From contig OY744607.1 of NCBI GenBank assembly GCA_963556255.1, forward strand, positions 39,384,222 through 39,448,221: a stretch of 64,000 bases of DNA, in the 5' to 3' direction. Position 1 is the first letter of the stretch; each line of letters begins with the position of its first letter. The DNA comes from Allolobophora icterica (taxonomy: Eukaryota > Annelida > Clitellata > Crassiclitellata > Lumbricidae). Positions 17,397 to 28,799 of this stretch are shown in pieces. The position numbers and the translations under genes are program-made. The notes under the pieces were generated by a model, which worked only from the letters and a program-made list of their open reading frames with translations, searched no databases and was not told where the DNA came from.

Positions 17397-18060
17397 ATAC
17401 ATATATGCATATATAATATACATATTTAATATACATATATACATATATACATATATACACAAGTATATAAATTATATATTTGCTCTGGGTTATGGGAATA
17501 TTATTATATCCAAAAGGCATAACAGCGTGGTTGTCTATAACGTTATAAGTTTCCTGCAGTGCCTCCCATCATAAAAATGAGGGCTTCAACCTGCAGATGG
17601 GGCGTGGCTCTTCGGCTAATGGACCAGACTATTAAGTATTAAGACCGCTCCAGTGAAACGCATGACCTGTTCGACATTAATCAAAATCCTTCCGAATCTT
17701 CATCATTCAATGTCTTTCTAATCCATGAGATCTCTTCTTCTTCTGCAAGATGTTCTACATGCACGCATCTTTCTATAGCGACTGTATTGCCTCGACCAGG
17801 ACTCTAGTGGTAAAATTAGAGGTGCACATGAGTATACGCTACCGGTTAGTCAAACAATTTATGTTGACTCGGTTCAAAAGTGTCCCCCACCTGTCAAACA
17901 AAATCGCCGCCTCTGGGCATGGGTGCATTCCTGCTACAAACGGTAGAGCTATAGGCCTATGTAAATTTTAAAGTTGTTTTGCAACTCGCTAGGTCAAGCA
18001 AACAGAAATAACTAAATTTCAAACTAAAATTTTGTTTAAGTTATAGTTTGCACTCTACAG
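17396..18060. other. Intergenic, unassigned
   Basis: Begins with AT-rich microsatellite-like ATACATAT runs (to about 17,480), then mixed sequence. A segment near 17,860-17,910 (AAAAGTGTCCCCCACCTGTC) recurs inside the hAT element at 45.27 kb, so it is probably transposon-derived. Confidence 0.4.
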
Positions 18061-18071
18061 CTCTATAAGTA

Positions 18072-18405
18072 TACATGCGGCCCGCGGGCTTATTTTAAAT
18101 GGCCCACTCGAGCTGAATACCAACCGCAAAAAATTGCAAGCACAATTCAAAGCCAAATATCTCACTAAAAACGTGCTTGAAGTTTATTGACATACTTTTG
18201 GCGCTGAACTATCATAAAGCATGCCATGCATACGTACCTGCGAGTATTCACTGACTATTGCATAATTTTTGCCATTATAAATTTTAATACAGATGATAAT
18301 TTTCAATAAATTTTAGTCGTTGCCTTTGAGTTTTCTGATGCGGCCCTCGGCTTCAAGAATATTTTTTCGGTGGCCCGCGGTGTCAAAAAGGTTGGACAGC
18401 ACTGT
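18072..18405. mobile_element. hAT-like MITE with CAG...CTG ends
   Basis: The right end GGTTGGACAGCACTG is the reverse of a CAGTGCTGTCCAACC-type hAT terminus, and GCGGCCCGCGGGC / GGCCCGCGGTGTC lie subterminally on both sides. The left end is approximate and no 8-bp duplication was found. Confidence 0.5.
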
Positions 18406-18638
18406 TGTAGGCCCTACCGTATTAAAAAATATGTCGGTGTTCGTGTTCTGGAGGTGAGTACACGCTCTCCAGAGGTGAATGTACTAATAAATTTTGTGAG
18501 GCGAGTATACAATCTCTAGAGGTGAGTATATGCGGTGTACAGTGTACACGCGCGTGTATACACCCTCGTCTACAGCCTGGTTTCGACCCTGTTCATTTTT
18601 CAATGAATTAATCGAGTGAGATCCTTCAACACCGCTAC

Positions 18639-18800
18639 CTATTCGAATGGGTGCCACACCCTTTTAGGTGTCCATATATACGGACCATGCTGGGTCGAGA
18701 TTAAAAATCTCTTAAGTAAACCACCATCGGTAATCGAACCGGCATCCTGGCACACACAGGTACATGGGACGTACGTTCTAACCGATGCAGCTGACACGGC
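18639..18800 (-). mobile_element. tRNA-like SINE fragment, minus strand
   Basis: On the minus strand a B box (GGTTCGATTACCG) follows an A-box-like segment (GCATCGGTTAGAAC) at normal tRNA spacing. The body does not match the main SINE family, so it may be a second family. Confidence 0.45.
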
Positions 18801-19189
18801 CAGTAATGTCTTTTCCCACTCAATATTGGAGGAAGTGTTGACGCCCCATGCTATGTTCATTAATCAGTAATTAGCTTAATTGAAGGGCTTAATACCCTAA
18901 TTCGTGTCAACCAATCAACTTCTCATCAGTTCATTTAATTATCTTAGTATACGGTCTGCAGTGGCATGCACATCGAAACCTATCACTCTGCAACCAATTC
19001 AATAACTTCTATGGCGCCACGTTGATGAATTTGAAATACGCTCTGAACAGTCTAACTGCGATTCAATCCGCGTTCTATAGAATACATACCAAGTCAAAAT
19101 TTCGAAGCCATTCTACTTTCCACAAGCATGTATACGCAGTAATGCTTATAAGGGCTTGTTTATATACATGCACATTCATTCATATATGT
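18801..19189. other. Intergenic, unassigned
   Basis: No gene, repeat array or transposon end seen. Confidence 0.4.
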
Positions 19190-19197
19190 ATACGCAG

Positions 19198-19325
19198 GGT
19201 GAGAATTGTGGGGGTAGGGGGTTCGATCCATAGCCTTTCTTAGGACCCCCAGTTAAGACTTCATGGCACACCCCAGGGGGGTCGTTTCCAACTCCCTCAG
19301 TTGCGCTTGTGTGGGTTACTAATAA
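19198..19325. repeat. Dispersed repeat shared with 57.3 kb
   Basis: The segment with AGTTAAGACTTCAT, CACACCCCAGGGGGGTCG and CCCTCAGTTGCGCTTGTG is repeated, slightly decayed, at about 57305-57415 inside a PALS1 intron. Type unknown. Confidence 0.6.
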
Positions 19326-19424
19326 AGTATAATGCTCTGGTTTATTGTGAGATTTGTGACCATGTGAATTGTACTAATAAATTTGATGATGGTTACGGTG
19401 TGTCTATATACTCTAATGTGTATG

Positions 19425-19520
19425 TGTATATATGTGCGTGTATATATGTATATATATATATATATAAGTATGTGTGTATGTGTATATATATATATATATA
19501 TATAGATGTATACATGTATG
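19425..19520. repeat. (TA)n/(TG)n microsatellite
   Basis: TATATG and TA runs. The 550 bp that follow (19521-20070) hold nothing I recognise. Confidence 0.9.
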
Positions 19521-20070
19521 TATGATGTCTTTATAGCCATATCCCATATGCAGCCTGCATCGCCATCGTAATCGTAAACTCCAAATTTCTAAAGCGCTAC
19601 TGCATGCATGCTATATATAGGCGCAAAGCACCAGCTTATTCAGAAGCGCTGCGTCATCTCAGAGCGGTTGTCCAGAGATTGCTATAGAGAGACAAGAGAG
19701 GCAGAGCACCTGTTACGGCTGTCCTATATATAATATATATAGCCCTTGTAAGTTTCATACAGGGCGCCATGCATAAAAGTGCATGCTGGGACACGTGTAT
19801 ACATACGGCGGGTTTCGTTGAGGACGAGAAAGCTTGGAAGGCAGACGATATTAGGGTATGAATTCTTGCGGAGGTGAGAGCCCGGCCGGACAAAAAATAC
19901 TAAAATAGTAATTTGTTAATTCTCAGCCGCCGAAATAAAACAATCTTAATCTGTAAGTAGGTAACTTTCGTCGGGGATTTCCTCCGCCGCTCAACCACCG
20001 CATATATACATGCAAACGCTTCACATCGACACTATATGCAGCCATGGTAATCCAATCCACCCGCTACCGG

Positions 20071-20071
<1 letters not shown>

Positions 20072-20140
<69 letters not shown>

Positions 20141-20246
20141 TATACACATATATATATACACACACATATATGTATGTACATATGCATATGCATAGTTTGC
20201 ATACACATCGATATATTTGTACATATAGGCCTACATTAATGAGTTC

Positions 20247-20311
<65 letters not shown>
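20072..20311. repeat. Two (TA)n arrays
   Basis: TA arrays at 20072-20160 (with CATA variants) and 20249-20311, separated by about 90 bp. Confidence 0.95.
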
Positions 20312-20314
<3 letters not shown>

Positions 20315-21302
20315 AGTCCTGAAACTCGATGCTCCACTTGACGAACAGCTGCTGACAAGTGAATCCATGACGTGTAAGTGGAAAGGACGACACGGACTGC
20401 TGTCTAAGAGCAAGCAACTGAAATCTGATTAATTATCACAGTTGTCACAATACCGACGAAGCAATAACTGAGTGTCGTGTCAATAGGCTACCTTAGTGTC
20501 GAGTGTCTCATTAAAGCCAGAATTAACAAATAACATCAATGACTGGCCTAATACGCCAGTCATAAATAACCCAATTACTTGTATAGCGCAATTGCAACAA
20601 CGCACAAGCGATGATCTCTTCTAGCGTATACCGTAGGCAAATTTTAATCTGAATCTTGTCCATCGGTGAGTGAAACCACAAATCAGGTTATATGCAAACA
20701 TTGTTTGAATATTCACTTTAATAATTATATGAAAGCTTTGTTCACCCAAAAGGATTTTGTTTAAAACAGAGCATCAACTCAACTAAGATAAATGGCACAT
20801 ACAGATACTATGTGGATAATTATTCCCTTATGCTATCCATGTGCACGCTCTCTTTTCCGTCGAATAACTGCTACTCAGATTCAAGAAACCAGGACCTTAA
20901 ACTACAAATTTGTTACTCAGAATCAGTTATTCGAGTGAAATACCCGACAAGCTTCCCAAGTTCTACATTTCAACGTATTGTAATCATAATCTCGAGATTT
21001 CTATAGCGCCCAAAAAAACGAAGTCGCTGGAACCAGCTTATTCGCATGGGTTAGTCAAAACAAAATCGATAGGCTGGGAGAGGTAAATATAGGTTGAAGG
21101 TCAAGATCCAAAGGGGTCAGGCAGGCAGGTGTGTCTTGGATTGAAGAGGGACCCAACCGAAGATTATGGCCTCAGAGTTGACACGCGGTCAATAATGTGA
21201 CTTAAGAGTCGATTTCACACCATGAGTCCCAGATTCGAAATCAGGTCACACTGCAGGTGACACACTCCATTATCATTACCAGTAATTCCTTATTTAGCCA
21301 TT
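20312..21302. other. Intergenic, unassigned
   Basis: About 1 kb of mixed AT-rich DNA with no recognisable ORF homology. Confidence 0.4.
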
Positions 21303-21460
21303 GGGAAGCAGCCATGGGTATGAAGCTTTAGCAACTTAGCTTTTCTTAGCCTCGGCATACGAGGGTGAGTGGTCAGTTATCTCCCTTGCCTTCCGCTCCT
21401 CCCACTGACAGCATTCGGTCAGTATACTCATTATAGCTGAGTAGACTCGAATCTCGAAAC
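21303..21460 (-). mobile_element. SINE body, minus strand, headless
   Basis: Reverse complement of the main SINE 3' half (GCAGCCATGGGTATGAAG, CTTAGCCTCGGCATACGAGG, CTGACAGCATTCGGTCAG). The tRNA head is missing or too decayed to see. Confidence 0.65.
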
Positions 21461-21479
21461 AAATTAACCCTTTATGTAC

Positions 21480-21740
21480 CAATCTCATCACCATCGTCAG
21501 TTCGTGACGCCAGTGATTACGAATAAATGTTCTCCGTTGTCCTCAGTCATTTGTCATGTTCATTGATACTCTCGATGTTATTTCAAGTGATGTTATGTCC
21601 TCATTTATAGGCCTATTGTCTAACCAGCGTCGTCTTGGTCTGCCTTGTTTCCTTTTCCTTCGAATGTTGCGTGTAGTGCATTGTGTGGAATTCATATGGA
21701 ATTCGTATAAACATGTATATGCGTTTCAACTGGCATTCTC
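21480..21740 (-). pseudogene. RTE-like LINE C-terminal fragment, minus strand
   Basis: The minus strand encodes a GRPRR...DNITEDI-type segment, the conserved C-terminal motif of RTE-like LINE ORF2, ending with a CATCGT...GATGGTGATGAG region. Related copies lie at 30.3-30.9 kb and 32.3-32.5 kb in the same orientation. Confidence 0.6.
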
Positions 21741-22706
21741 CTTATCCGTCCATAAGGTGCCAATCAAAAATAACATCTCCTGCTGCTATATTATGTTAGT
21801 CGCCACCCTTAACAGTAAGGTACAAATCGTTACTGTATTAAACGGAGTTTCCTGTTTAATGCTATATTCGTAGAAGTCCGGTCGAATGAAGGATTCGACA
21901 CCGGGTTAACATGTTAGCCGTCGATCATCCCAAAGAATAAAGCATATATGCATGGTTACTGCTCTAAGCTGAGTTTCCCGTTCAATTGCCATAACATAGA
22001 AGTCCGTTGGTCGACGGTGGCGCATAGCGGAGTTTGGACGGGAACCGTTCGGTCCTCCTCAGTCGTCGGCGTTAATGAAGGTCGCTGGTGTTGGGTTTCT
22101 CTCGTCCGGTTTTCTTATCAGAGCGACCGGAGTGGAGGGAACTGGATTCGGACGATGTTTTGACAGTTTCCTAAAGCCAACAGACGCCAGGCAACGTCAT
22201 GCGATATCCATTATCCCACTCCGCACGCCATCTGGCCTTGCATCTCCTCCAACGCAACACAAACCGGGCCCTACGTACATAAACGCGCATATTTACAATT
22301 ATATATGTACATATGTGTAGCAGCATACTCGCGTCGTGCGTATAATTATACATGCAACCAGAGTTGCATAAGCTGCAGCGGGTTGTCGAGTGCATCGTCA
22401 CGTGACTTCGTGCGCATGCGCAGCGCTCGGATGAATTGTAGGTTGTAAAAACGCGTTGTTATGACGACGAAGCTAAGACAATTCCCGGAATTCCGGTAGT
22501 TACGAGAACTTACTGAACTGTTTCTAAACTAAACGTATCCTGATTAGTTCGGCGTTGACCTATATTACTGGTGTTTACATAAGTTGCTTCTAAATATCTT
22601 GAAGATCCATAATTAATAGGGCCTACATATTAGTCCTACGCGAAGCATATGGATTATTGTATGCTTTTATCTAAAGGCTAACGTGGACATTTATCTAAGG
22701 TTATGA
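21741..22706. other. CpG-rich intergenic DNA, unassigned
   Basis: The stretch 22,000-22,300 has many CpG and no repeat arrays. Its ORFs show no homology I recognise. A regulatory or exon function cannot be excluded. Confidence 0.35.
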
Positions 22707-22710
22707 ACAG

Positions 22711-22811
22711 TGCTTTTTTCTAGAAAAAAGGTTCCTGAACAGAACAATAGGTTCCGGAACAGTTCGGAACTGAACAATTATGGAAGGGCTAAAATCCCGT
22801 CGCGGCTGAAC
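22711..22811 (+). mobile_element. Left end of hAT-like MITE (same family as 2948)
   Basis: CAGTGCTTTTTTCTAGAAAA and GGTTCC(T/G)GAAC match the left half of the element at 2948-3186. The right end is absent, replaced by microsatellite. Confidence 0.55.
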
Positions 22812-22813
22812 AA

Positions 22814-23065
<252 letters not shown>

Positions 23066-23129
23066 CTGTCATGTCACCTTGGACAAGAGTATGCTGCTCT
23101 TGAACAAAGGCGAGGATTACATTCACCTT

Positions 23130-23395
23130 CAAAAAGAGAGTTTATAGTCAAAAGGTCAGATCTTCAATTTGGAAACAGGATGTTTGAAGTGGCTGGTCTA
23201 GCTGAATGGAACTCTCTGCCAGAATCAGTTCGAAGATCCACTTCAATGAACACTTTCAAAACTAAACTCAAAACTCATTTATTCTCTAAGTACTACAATT
23301 AACCACTGCATTGTAACGCGTCCTTTGAGTAAGACTCTGTTTTATTAAGGCGCGTTATAAATATAAGTTGTATTGTATCGTATTGTAACGGTTGC
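23130..23395 (+). pseudogene. LINE 3' end with (ATTGT) tail
   Basis: Frames encode ...EWNSLPESVRRSTSMNTF and KTKLKTHLFSKYYN, typical of the final residues of CR1-like LINE ORF2. A short 3' UTR ends GCGCGTTATAAATATAAG and then GTATTGTATTGT. Confidence 0.75.
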
Positions 23396-23615
23396 TGAGT
23401 GGAGGGGACCGAGGGGTACTGGCGGATTCATTTGGTGTGGCCGAAGGAGTAAGCTGGTTCCCGCGAAGGAATAAGCTGGTTCCCGCGACTTTGCTTTTTT
23501 GGGCGCTGTATAAATTTCGAGATAGGATACGATTAAAATAAGCAACGCCTTGCTTCATTTCGCAGAAACTTCTTACAAACGTTTTAGTAATCGAAATTAA
23601 AAACAACTGTTGTTG
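23396..23615. mobile_element. Fragment related to the hAT MITE at 47.5 kb
   Basis: GAATAAGCTGGTTCC...CGACTT, TTTTTTGGGCGCTGT and AAATTTCGA also occur, in order, inside the 47531-48041 element. Termini are not recognisable here. Confidence 0.55.
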
Positions 23616-24094
23616 CAAATGTATTTGATGACTCTGCCACAGCGGCTGCGTTTAATAATTTTACATCATTCGCCAGATGTCTCCACTGTCGATTGCTACC
23701 TTAAACGAAAGAGAAAGATTCTGAATGGACGGCACAATTTTGTCTAACTATCATTTCAACGCCTGTGTTATGACCTTAACTTAGAATCAGGGCGACTAGC
23801 AAACCCATCCTAGCAACTCACCAGTGCAGCATCTCTCGCAGTCTTTGCGCAGGTTTTTCTTTCTACGCTGAAAACACTCTGATCCTCTTCAACCACTATA
23901 TACCACCTCCTCTGTACACTGTGTACAGCGCAACTTTATTTGATGTTGCCCTACTTCCACCATTCAGGCCACGACCATACGACAGAACATCGATGGCGAT
24001 GGGCAGTTGTAAGTGAAGGACTTGCTGAACGTCCTTGAACAGTGGACGCCTGAGTCGAGACTCGAACCCTTACTTTCCGCCAGACTTGTCCTCG

Positions 24095-24270
24095 AGACCA
24101 AGGTCTTGGTCTCGAGTGCACTCGAGTTCGTTTTAAAAAGTCTTGGTCTTGGTCTTGGTCTTGAGACAAAAAGTCTTGGTCTTGGTCTTGAGGTTCACAG
24201 TCTTGGTTTGTGGTCTTGGTCTTGAGGTTCAAAGTTTTTGTCTTTGTCTCGCAAGACCAAGACCAAGACC
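24095..24270. repeat. GTCTTG minisatellite, left array
   Basis: Irregular hexamer-based units (GGTCTTGGTCTTGAGGTTCA) with a short reversed stretch (AAGACCAAGACC) at 24250-24270. It pairs with the larger array at 24862-25220 across a hAT remnant. Confidence 0.9.
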
Positions 24271-24386
24271 GGCTGTCAATATGAACAGTCATTAACAAAA
24301 CTCAAGAATTAAAAAAATTATCAGGACTGGTTGCATCACAGCCTACGACAAAATGTTATAGGGGCCTACCTACGGAGTACGGACGG

Positions 24387-24686
24387 ATGCAAGTCTTGTT
24401 GGTCGGGAAAACCCATCGGCAGCAGCAACTAAGTTATGTTGTGTCTGGAAGCCCTGCCGAGAATTTTACTGAAGCCAGACGGTCTGATAAATCAAAGGAT
24501 GATTTTAAAAAAGGCTCACGATTTGTACATTTACATCCAGTGCTTGAAAACCTACTGTATGTACCAGCGACTTCAGCACCTACGGAAAGTATTTTTTCAC
24601 ATGGCGGAATTTTTATGAGGCCCCACAAGGCACGTCTTGGCCAGAGCGAATTGGTTTTTATAAAATACAAAAGACATTTGGAATAA
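24387..24686 (+). pseudogene. hAT transposase C-terminal dimerisation domain remnant
   Basis: The frame ends VPATSAPTESIFSHGGIFM, then RPHKARLGQSELVFIKYKRH and a stop. This is the hAT C-terminal dimerisation (hATC) signature (consensus PATSAPSERVFSxAG...RxxLxPxxxexLxflkxN). The zinc finger and catalytic core are missing, so it is inactive. It sits between two arrays of the same GTCTTG minisatellite, which suggests the arrays belonged to the element. Confidence 0.8.
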
Positions 24687-24861
24687 CATTTTGCAAGTAG
24701 GACATTTGTAAATATGAATTCGGAAATCTCTGCAGTCTGTATTTAAAGTTAATTTGCCCGAATAAAATAAAAGACTCACATTTTCATTAAAATAGCGAGT
24801 AGTCTGACTTGACAATTTTTTGTAAGGAAAAAGAAGTCTTAGGCTGAATGTGATTTTTTAG

Positions 24862-25220
24862 GTCTTGGTCTCGGTCTTGGTCTTGAGGTTCAAAGTCTTG
24901 GTCTTGGTCTTGGTCTCGAGGTTCAAAGTCTTGGTCTCGGTCTTGGTCTTGAGGTTCAAAGTCTTGGTCTTGGTCTCGAGGTTCAAAGTCTTGGTCTTGG
25001 TCTTGGTCTCGAGGTTCAAAGTCTTGGTCTTGGTCTTGGTCTCGAGGTTCAAAGTCTTGGTCTTGGTCTTGGTCTCGAGGTTCAAAGTCTTGGTCTTGGT
25101 CTTGGTCTCGAGGTTCAAAGTCTTGGTCTTGGTCTTGGTCTCGAGGTTCAAAGTATTTGTCTTGGTCTTGGTCTCGAGGTTCAAAGTCTTGGTCTTGGTC
25201 TTGAAGTTTAAGGTCTTGAC
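24862..25220. repeat. 27/33-bp GTCTTG minisatellite, right array
   Basis: About eleven higher-order units, each GAGGTTCAAA followed by two or three GTCTTG hexamers and a GTCTCG. All frames stay open (Leu-Val-Leu on +, Glu-Thr-Lys on -), so the ORFs are artefacts. Confidence 0.95.
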
Positions 25221-25539
25221 AACAATGCTGCTTCTCGCGTTACAGGCCGAGCGCTTAACCATTTGAATACCGTGCCCCACGATTCTGTGACAATTTTGTA
25301 GAGCCTTCATAGTGCCCATAGTTGGTCATCAGTTGCCACCAGTGGCACAAACCGGGCCCACTTTGACATAATCGATGTGACTGTCTGAGAAATCTTCCCG
25401 TACGTTACCTCACTCCATCGTCGCTCCAAATCTTAACACCATCATCCACAGTAGTCGTAGGGCCTACTCTGTCCATCTGCAGCCTGGCCCTTGGAATTCG
25501 ACCTCCAACCGCATCTGACCTGACCTGACGCATTGTTTA

Positions 25540-25694
25540 TATCGGGCCTTCTGTGCTGAGAGCGCCTCTGAATAGTTATTCTGCGAGAGATGCTTCATAA
25601 ATTTCTAGATACGATACGATACAATACAATACAATACAATACAATACAATACAATACAATACAATACAATACAATACAATACAATACAATACTT
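25540..25694 (+). mobile_element. LINE 3' terminus with (AATAC)n tail
   Basis: The unit CTGAATAGTTATTCTGCGAG...TTCATAAATTTCTAGATAC is followed by GATAC and about 14 AATAC repeats. The same 3' end recurs at about 25955-26010 without the long tail. Confidence 0.7.
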
Positions 25695-25739
25695 AATGGG
25701 GTTGGATAACAATTTTAAAGAACCAATTGGTTCCCAATA

Positions 25740-26010
25740 CTAGGCTATCTGCATCTTATTCTCGCTCATTGCGCTCTGCGAATCGGCTCGATCTTCTTGT
25801 TCCCAGGACAAACACTGCTTTGGCACAGCACCGGGCGTTTGCTGTGGTGGGTCCCACGATCTGGAATGACCTTCCCACCTGCTCAGGGCCAAACTAATGA
25901 CTGGCTTTTCCTCATCGGGCTCGCATTCCCTAAATTTCTGTTTCCCCGGGGCTTCTGTGTCTGAATAGTTATCCTGCGAGAGGCGCTTTATAATTTTCGA
26001 GATACAATCA
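25740..26010 (+). pseudogene. LINE ORF2 C-terminal end and 3' UTR
   Basis: The + frame encodes ...RLDLLVPRTNTALAQHRAF then AVVGPTIWNDLPTCSG, a CR1-like LINE C-terminus, then a 3' UTR matching the unit at 25540. Truncated on both sides. Confidence 0.75.
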
Positions 26011-26460
26011 TCATCTAGGCTACATATATAGCCTAATGATATGATACGCGTGCTTTGGTCTATATTTAGGCCTGCGCCCCATGCAAACAAATCGACGCCA
26101 AACCAGACTGGGCAAGTTTGAAAATCTGCCAACATGTAGCTGAATAATATTACTGTGAGTCTATGATGAGCGAAGGTCATCAGGTATACTGCACAGGCTA
26201 ATTCTTATCTATAGAGATCTTATCTTCCGCATCTTGTGTAAACTCAACAAGGGTGAGAAGTTGCAGACAGGCAGAGATTTCTTGAATTTCACGTACGTCT
26301 TCCAGCCGGGAGGATATTCGATATTTTCCCTAAAGTCAGAAGACAAGGTATAGCTCTTCATAGGCCAAGAGGTTTGAAAATTGAAATCAATCCTCCGGCC
26401 TATCGTAGTTTAGAGACCACTGAAGTATTGCCTCTTCTAAAGGTAAAAGACCAGTCCACG

Positions 26461-26742
26461 CATGGGCGTCCGCAGGAATTTTTGTAGGGGGTGGGGCAAA
26501 ATTTTTGTAGGGGGAGCAAAATTACGTTTTTGCATCGATTTGGCTAGCTATTTATGCACACAGAACACGTGAGAACTTGAAAAATAAATAATTGTCAAGG
26601 ACTTACCTAAATTATTGGGGTTTTTGCATTGAAATTCGCATTGGGACTGTTGTAATAATCATAATAATCAAAAGATTTTATGTTTTAAATATTTACAAAG
26701 CCCAGGGGTAAATGCCCCCTTGCCCCCCTCAGGACGCCCATG
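26461..26742. mobile_element. 282-bp hAT-like MITE
   Basis: Terminal repeats CATGGGCGTCCGCAGG and CCTCAGGACGCCCATG are inverted. Flanking 8-mers AGTCCACG and AATCCAGG agree at six of eight positions, consistent with an aged hAT duplication. Inside is GGGGG-rich and AT-rich DNA with no ORF. Confidence 0.7.
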
Positions 26743-27139
26743 AATCCAGGTCCTTCATGAAAGTTGTCTTCCTGGATGTGTTAATCCACTCTTTGACACA
26801 ATTAATGATTTTCTTTTACCTGCATGACCGTAGCTCTTACAGGTCTATATAGGCCTACTCGGTATATAAGACCTAATATGTGCCACAGGCCTACGCAATA
26901 TAGGCCCTAGCGGACGTACATTTCTGGCTAAATTCGCACGCTAAAACATTTTAATGCAAATTCTAAAGTCATGAAGGTACTTATCACATTCCGCGCTTGC
27001 CTGGGATAGTTAATTTTTTGCAAAAATAAGAAACCAGCACGCACCAATCGATTAAACGACAGAATAGATAAAGTGATAAAACTCAGAGACTGGCATCCAA
27101 GAGTTTGAAAATGTCTATCTTTTAAAGAACATTTAAGAA

Positions 27140-27447
27140 TGGAAAACAAAGTGGTCGGTTGAAAGAGTTCTGGTTAGAAGTCAGCGCGCTTCAAAAATTC
27201 GTTAATTCACCATTAAATGAGGATCGGTCCCTTTGTTATCGTCAGCCATCTTTGAAATTGTTGACATATTTCTCATCGGTAAATTTGACTCGGTGCGAGA
27301 AGCAGTTTTTGTTTAGCACCTGCTGTTGGGTGTCATTGGCTGGTATTTTAAACTGCAAAAAGCGTTTATCTCATCCACGAGAACGGTTCAGAGCCTGGGA
27401 AATAGTAAACAAAACCCAGGATGCGTTTATGATATTCGGTGACGACC
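27140..27447 (+). promoter_or_regulatory. Candidate PALS1 5' non-coding exon and promoter region
   Basis: A strong donor (GACGACC|GTAAGTAT, cut after 27447) closes a segment with moderate CpG and a YY1-like GCCATCTT at 27245. From this point CpG becomes rare through to the end of PALS1, as expected where a methylated transcribed body begins. Transcript evidence would be needed; the small frame here has no recognisable homology. Confidence 0.4.
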
Positions 27448-27449
27448 GT

Positions 27450-28560
27450 AAGTATACATTTAATCAGATGTGTATATTTTGCGGGCCTGACAACTAAATT
27501 AGTATTCTCTTGAGGCACGATAGAGATGTATAGTGAGGTGTCTGATTGCCGATCATCTTCCGTTGAGTCGCAAAAATTGGTATAATTCCCAAAGCTGTTG
27601 TGAAAATGATACTTCCAAGTTAGTCATCTGTCAGTGCTGTTTTGGGAAATGTTGTGCTTTTCAGCACCCGGATCGTGTTTACAACTATACGAGAATTAGT
27701 GAATTAATTGTCACACAGGTAAGCATGTCATAAAGCATTCCACTCTTGAAGAGTTGGTTGTTACTCACCATAAATTCTTCCTGTTCTTGTTCACTTAAAG
27801 CCATAAGCTTCTTTATTACTATTTACCTTATTACTATGCAATTTAAAGGTATAAGATTTTTATGGTGCCCAATGCTAAAGTTAATATAATGACTAGTAAA
27901 GGATGAGTACTGTTAATTGTTTGTTAGTTTGTCGATTTCTTGAATTTATTTCTCTAATTAATAGTCATATCCAAGTAGCTCAGAGTGTATAAAAATAAAT
28001 TAAAAGAGAAATTGGAAATGACACCGGATGACCTCTAGTAACCTAGGATCTTTTAAGCCAGACAAAAAGTGAATATGTTATATAAATGCTTGCAGTTTTA
28101 TTGCAACTCAACAGTGTGTCATGCCCCTTGATCTTGGCATGGGTTCAGAAGCTTGGAGTCCTACACAATATTGGAAACAGGCATTCAAGCCATCAGCTCC
28201 TTGGACAGGGTCACTAGGTCAATTAGTTGCTGTCATCATCCTACTTTTCTTTCATAGCAGAGGTCTTATTGCCTGAGGACTACAGAGTAGTGCAAGCTAT
28301 AAATGGAATATTACAAATATCATGCCAGAAGTTTTGTTCCAAGTTATTTTTGCCTAACTGAGGCGTGAGTCACAGGGGTTCCAAATCAGAGGCTTGGGTT
28401 AATATAATGGAGATTTATTCTACGTGCCAGATAGTCTGTAGATTGTGCTGCAGAGGAATGCTTTTATTAATCTACCATCTTGGCTGGTGTTCATTTGATG
28501 TAAATGTTCTGTTGAGAGGTTGTTAAAAGGTTTGAAATAAATGCTCTGATCATCATCATC
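27450..28560. other. CpG-poor DNA, presumed PALS1 first intron
   Basis: T-rich, CpG-depleted sequence without coding homology or repeat arrays. Confidence 0.4.
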
Positions 28561-28658
28561 ATTATCATCATTGGTGCCATCACTGTTGTCATCATCAGCA
28601 TCCTCCTCATCTTCTTACTCATCATTGTCATCTAATCATCATCTGTCATCATCATCTG

Positions 28659-28746
<88 letters not shown>
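28552..28746. repeat. (CAT)n trinucleotide array
   Basis: Interrupted CAT/CTC units, then a pure CAT run at 28661-28746. Confidence 0.95.
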
Positions 28747-28749
<3 letters not shown>

Positions 28750-28799
28750 TGTTCTTTATCCTTGAACTGTAGCATTTCTTCCTTAGGAATTCTCTGTAG

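Noticed and set aside
24858..25319. Glu-Thr-Lys repeat protein on the minus strand (153 codons)
   Set aside because: The period of the GTCTTG minisatellite is a multiple of three, so all frames stay open; the complementary strand reads Leu-Val repeats.
25740..26180. 146-codon minus-strand gene
   Set aside because: The plus strand of this region encodes a LINE C-terminus; the minus frame is its shadow.
27159..27497. 112-codon frame as a coding exon
   Set aside because: No recognisable homology, and it runs through the strong donor at 27448; the region is better read as a non-coding 5' exon.
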